From Pseudomonadota bacterium (GTDB taxonomy: Bacteria; Pseudomonadota; Gammaproteobacteria; Xanthomonadales; Xanthomonadaceae), in assembly GCA_023388955.1 (NCBI GenBank), contig JAEWFH010000192.1, positions 1 to 9,292 on the forward strand: a stretch of DNA of 9,292 bases. Direction: 5' to 3'. Positions 6,870-9,292 of this stretch are shown piece after piece (the stretch's first letter is position 1; each line of letters opens with the position of its first letter). The notes below the pieces were generated by a model, which saw nothing but the letters and a program-made list of their open reading frames with translations, was not told the DNA's origin and did no database searches. The position numbers and the translations under genes were made by a program.

Positions 6870-6876
6870 TTGCCTC

Positions 6877-7028
6877 CGTCATCCCCATGCCCGTCATCCC
6901 CGCGCACGCGGGGATCCAAGGACGTTGCTTCTCTCAGGACCGTCCTTCAGGAGACGCCGCCGGGCTGGATCCCCGCGTGCGCGGGGATGACGGCTGGCGC
7001 GGGGATGACGGCTGGCTCGGGGATGACG
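6877..7028. repeat. REP-like array in the convergent junction, overlapping the permease 3' end
   Basis: A partial core at 6877-6886 is followed by a complete 27-nt unit (6892-6918). An exact inverted copy lies at 6966-6992, after a 47-nt spacer that carries a further AAGGACG/CGTCCTT pair (6918-6924 with 6941-6947). Two inverted partial units follow as near-identical 18-mers (6993-7010 and 7011-7028). The complete unit is identical to the one at 5128-5154. The two long inverted copies could form a large stem-loop acting as a transcription stop for both converging genes. The segment from 6934 onward is read as protein by the minus-strand permease. Confidence 0.87.
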
Positions 7029-8934
7029 ACTTGCGCCGGTTTGCGACGAACCCGGCCGCCAGGACCACGACCACCAGCGCCTGCGCGCCAAGCGTCTCCA
7101 GCGTCGGCGAGATGCCCAGCAACTCCACCCGCGGGAAGGCCACCGGCGTCAGTGACAGCCAGCCGGCCTCCTGCAGCGCGGCCACGCCCTTGCCGGCCAG
7201 CACCACGGCCAGCACCGCCAGCAGCGCCGCGCTGAGGGCGAAGAAGGTGCCGAACGGCAGTTTGCGCGACCAGCGCAGCATGCCCCAGGCAATCACCGCC
7301 AGCACCACCACCGCGGCGGCCGCGCCGGCCAGCACGGCGCCGTGGGCGCCCTGGGTCCACAGGGCGGCGTAGAACAGGACGGTCTCGAAGGCCTCGCGAT
7401 AGACCACCACGAAGGCCAGCAGGAACAGGAACCACATCGAGCCCTTCGACAACGCCTGCGAGAGCCTGTCGTTGATGTAGCGCTGCCAGGCGCCGGCCTG
7501 GCTCTTGCCGTGCATCCAGATGCCGACCCAGACCAGCACCACGGCGGCGAACAGGGCGGCGAAGCCTTCGGTCAGTTCGCGGCTGGCGCCGCTGATGCTG
7601 ATCAGCCAGGTGGCGGCGGCCCAGGTGGCGGCGCCGGCTACCAGGGCGCCGACCCAGCCGGCGTGCACGTAGGGCAGCGCCTCGGTGCGGCCCGCCTTGC
7701 GCAGGAAGGCGAGCATGGCGATCACGATCAGCAGCGCTTCCAGGCCTTCGCGCAGCAGGATGGTGAAGGCGCCGGCGAAGGACGACACGGCGTTGGCCTG
7801 GCCCGGCACCAGCTCCTGCTCGGCCTCCCCCAGCAGGGCGATGATCGCCTCGCCCTGGTCGCGCACGCCGCTGGCCTGCGCGCTGCGGCTGATCGCGGTG
7901 CGCAGCTCGATCATCGCCGCCTCGATCTGCAGCATCAGGTCGCGGTCGCGGGCCGCCAGCACCGGTTCCACCGGCTCGAAGCCGTCCAGGTAGGCCGACA
8001 GCGCCAGGTCGCGGGCCGTGTCGGGATCGCCGGCGGCGTACGCGTCCACCGCTGCGGCCACCCGCGTGCGGGCCAGTGCCAGTGCGCCCTCCGGCTCGGC
8101 CCCGGCCTCCACCGCCTCCGGATGGCGGCGCAGGAAGGCGGTCAGTGCCGCCGCGTCGTCCTCGCCGACCTGCGCGGCCAGTGCCGCCGGGGTCACCTGG
8201 GTCAGCGCGGCCAGGTCGGGGAACTGCGCGCGCAACGCGGCGTCACCCTCCCACAGCGCGCGCCCCTGCCCGACCAGCGCCTCCGGGTAGGCGTACTGGC
8301 CGATGTGGAACGACAGCGCCCAGCGGTCCGCCTCCGGCAGGCTGGCGTAGCTGACCATCGAGGTGCCCTCCAGGCCCTGCTCGATCACCTGGTACAGCGC
8401 GAACACGCTGCGCTCGCCGGCACGCGCGGCATCGGTGAAGGCGATCGCCGGCGGGTCCAGGCCGACCGAGGCCGGGCCGTCTCCGCCACCGGTGGCACCG
8501 TGGCAGCTCGCGCACAGTTGCTGGTACAGCCGTGCGCCGGTTTCCGGGTCCGGGACCGCGGTGGGCGCCAGCGGCATCGGATAGGCGGCCAGCAATGCCG
8601 CGGCGGTCTTGCGGGCCAGGGCACCGACCTCGGCCGGCGGTTGCTTGCCTTCGATCGCCGCCCGCAACCGCTCCACCTGCCCGAGCAGGGCTGGCTGCGC
8701 CGGGGTCGGCTCCAGCCCGCCGATCAGTTCGCCGGCCGAGTTCGAGAACTCCAGCATCTCGGCGTACTCGAACTCGTTGACCACCTCGCCGCCGGACACC
8801 GCCTCGGGATAGTCGACGGCGATGTAGTCGAGCAGGCGCCAGGCGGTCTGCGAGTCGGAGACGGCGGCATGGCCGGTGAGGGACATCGCGGCCAGCAGGA
8901 GGGCGAGCAGGCAGCGCTGGATCAACTGGGGCAT
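6934..8934 (-). CDS. Cytochrome c / FTR1 family iron permease
   Basis: Inner-membrane protein, 666 aa, predicted to import iron, coupling a periplasmic c-type cytochrome to an FTR1 permease. Residues 1-24 are a signal peptide (cleavage near GHA-A). Residues 30-65 contain a helical motif (DYIAVDYPEA, EYAEMLEF). A cytochrome c domain at about 128-215 has the haem site CASCH (141-145), with Met193 a possible axial ligand. A helical periplasmic region follows, with AYLDGFEPVE at 314-323. The FTR1 part (about 384-632) has several membrane segments and both iron-binding motifs, REGLE (395-399) and REAFE (513-517). EfeUOB-type systems oxidise Fe(II) during uptake; the fused cytochrome probably takes that electron, which is inference. 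The ATG at 8934 begins the signal peptide but has no obvious SD. The last 31 residues (636-666) are Ser/Pro/Arg-rich and encoded by the REP-like array. A Fur-box candidate lies upstream. Confidence 0.93.
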   Translation of the reverse strand: MPQLIQRCLLALLLAAMSLTGHAAVSDSQTAWRLLDYIAVDYPEAVSGGEVVNEFEYAEMLEFSNSAGELIGGLEPTPAQPALLGQVERLRAAIEGKQPPAEVGALARKTAAALLAAYPMPLAPTAVPDPETGARLYQQLCASCHGATGGGDGPASVGLDPPAIAFTDAARAGERSVFALYQVIEQGLEGTSMVSYASLPEADRWALSFHIGQYAYPEALVGQGRALWEGDAALRAQFPDLAALTQVTPAALAAQVGEDDAAALTAFLRRHPEAVEAGAEPEGALALARTRVAAAVDAYAAGDPDTARDLALSAYLDGFEPVEPVLAARDRDLMLQIEAAMIELRTAISRSAQASGVRDQGEAIIALLGEAEQELVPGQANAVSSFAGAFTILLREGLEALLIVIAMLAFLRKAGRTEALPYVHAGWVGALVAGAATWAAATWLISISGASRELTEGFAALFAAVVLVWVGIWMHGKSQAGAWQRYINDRLSQALSKGSMWFLFLLAFVVVYREAFETVLFYAALWTQGAHGAVLAGAAAAVVVLAVIAWGMLRWSRKLPFGTFFALSAALLAVLAVVLAGKGVAALQEAGWLSLTPVAFPRVELLGISPTLETLGAQALVVVVLAAGFVANRRKSSSPSQPSSPRQPSSPRTRGSSPAASPEGRS

Positions 8935-8959
8935 GGGGCGGGTCCGGACGAAAGGACGG

Positions 8960-8965
8960 AGTCTA
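8960..8965 (-). promoter_or_regulatory. Candidate -10 element for the iron permease
   Basis: On the minus strand TAGACT (8965 to 8960) matches TATAAT at 4/6. With normal spacing its -35 would fall inside the Fur-box candidate, but no good -35 hexamer is present there. This is weak evidence that gains interest only from its position. Confidence 0.3.
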
Positions 8966-8970
8966 CACCT

Positions 8971-8989
8971 GATGATGAGAATCAGTCTC
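8971..8989. promoter_or_regulatory. Fur-box candidate between the iron permease and the enoyl-CoA hydratase
   Basis: GATGATGAGAATCAGTCTC matches the classical 19-bp Fur consensus GATAATGATAATCATTATC at 15 of 19 positions, by direct comparison. It is 37 bp upstream of the permease ATG, where Fur with Fe(II) could block transcription, and fits a gene for iron uptake. It also lies about 14 bp upstream of a -10-like TATCAT on the plus strand, so it may touch the divergent promoter as well. Confidence 0.7.
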
Positions 8990-9002
8990 GTCCGCGGGGC
9001 GA

Positions 9003-9008
9003 TATCAT
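9003..9008 (+). promoter_or_regulatory. Candidate -10 element for the enoyl-CoA hydratase
   Basis: TATCAT matches TATAAT at 5/6 and would start transcription near 9015, about 20 nt before the ATG. The matching -35 position overlaps the Fur-box candidate and has no recognisable TTGACA-like hexamer, so activation or a weak promoter is possible. Confidence 0.4.
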
Positions 9009-9034
9009 CCCGGTGCATCCAACGGAGCCCGTCC

Positions 9035-9292
9035 ATGTCCCACCCCCTGCTCAACCTGCGCGAGGGCCCCGTCGCCCGCCTGCGCCTCAACCGCCCGGAG
9101 ATCCACAACGCCTTCGACGCCACCCTGATCGCCGCGCTCACCGGCGCCCTGGAGGCGATCGCGGGCGATCCCGACGTCCGGGTGGTGGTGCTGGAAGGCG
9201 AAGGCGCCTCGTTCTCGGCCGGCGCCGACCTCAACTGGATGCGCGGCATGGCGGCGGCCAGCGAAGCGGAGAACCGCGAGGACTCGCTCGCC
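9035..9292 (+). CDS. liuC: Enoyl-CoA hydratase family protein, probable methylglutaconyl-CoA hydratase, 3' end cut by window edge
   Basis: The first 86 codons of a crotonase-superfamily enzyme; the rest lies beyond the window. The ATG at 9035 has a CGGAG SD (9023-9027) with a 7-nt spacer. The N-terminal strand pattern VARLRLNRPEIHNAFD (13-28) and the first oxyanion-hole block SFSAGADLNWMR (59-70) are typical of the family. The ADLNWM variant is, from recall, characteristic of 3-methylglutaconyl-CoA hydratases, which convert 3-methylglutaconyl-CoA to HMG-CoA, the step after the carboxylase encoded at 5259. That neighbour strengthens the assignment. The glutamates that do the catalysis are in the missing part, so another enoyl-CoA hydratase specificity remains possible. 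It is divergent from the iron permease and shares a 100-bp intergenic region with it. Confidence 0.85.
   Translation, partial: MSHPLLNLREGPVARLRLNRPEIHNAFDATLIAALTGALEAIAGDPDVRVVVLEGEGASFSAGADLNWMRGMAAASEAENREDSLA

Noticed and set aside
5041..7028. Composite transposon or IS element bounded by the repeats
   Set aside because: No transposase, no target-site duplication and no long terminal inverted repeats; the repeats are short REP-type units around a housekeeping gene.
8935..9249. N-terminal extension of the iron permease up to 9249
   Set aside because: The frame is open but the added sequence overlaps the Fur-box region and the hydratase start, and the signal peptide begins at the 8934 ATG.
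1..9292. tRNA, rRNA or riboswitch genes
   Set aside because: No cloverleaf-like segment, rRNA motif or recognisable aptamer consensus was seen in the short intergenic regions.

Overview
The window looks like a chromosomal segment from a high-GC gammaproteobacterium of the Xanthomonadaceae/Lysobacteraceae type (Lysobacter, Luteimonas or Stenotrophomonas-like). This is inferred from the strong GC bias, a lipobox-bearing subtilisin autotransporter, a cytochrome c/FTR1 fusion permease, leucine-catabolism genes, and many short intergenic palindromes with a GTCATCCCCGCG core. No sequence search was possible, so the taxonomy is tentative.

Layout, left to right. (1) 1-2487, minus strand: a subtilase (S8) autotransporter with an intact Asp/His/Asn/Ser catalytic set; its beta-barrel runs off the left edge. 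(2) 2488-2681: a divergent intergenic region with overlapping inverted repeats and a candidate promoter. (3) 2682-3857, plus strand: a thiolase of the acetyl-CoA acetyltransferase type. (4) 4002-4379 and 4590-4967, plus strand: two alanine-rich lipoproteins of identical length (125 aa) with the lipid-attachment Cys at the same residue, each followed by a strong intrinsic terminator. A 7-bp tandem repeat lies between them. (5) 5041-5209: a REP-like palindrome array. (6) 5259-6869, plus strand: methylcrotonyl-CoA carboxylase beta subunit (liuB type). (7) 6877-7028: a second REP-like array in the convergent junction, which supplies the last 31 codons of the next gene. (8) 6934-8934, minus strand: a cytochrome c/FTR1 iron permease. 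(9) 8935-9034: a divergent intergenic region with a good Fur-box candidate. (10) 9035-end, plus strand: the start of an enoyl-CoA hydratase that resembles methylglutaconyl-CoA hydratase (liuC type).

How the genes fit together. LiuB carboxylates 3-methylcrotonyl-CoA, LiuC hydrates the product, and after HMG-CoA lyase (not in the window) the acetoacetate can be activated and cleaved by a thiolase such as the one here. The window therefore holds part of a leucine/isovalerate degradation locus, interrupted by an iron-uptake gene on the opposite strand. The small lipoproteins and the autotransporter are cell-envelope genes with no evident link to that pathway.

I do not see a clear new defence, mobile or RNA system. 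The most unusual signals are the REP array that has become coding sequence at the permease C-terminus, the twin alanine-rich lipoproteins, and the perfect 10-bp inverted repeat overlapping the promoter of the first of them.
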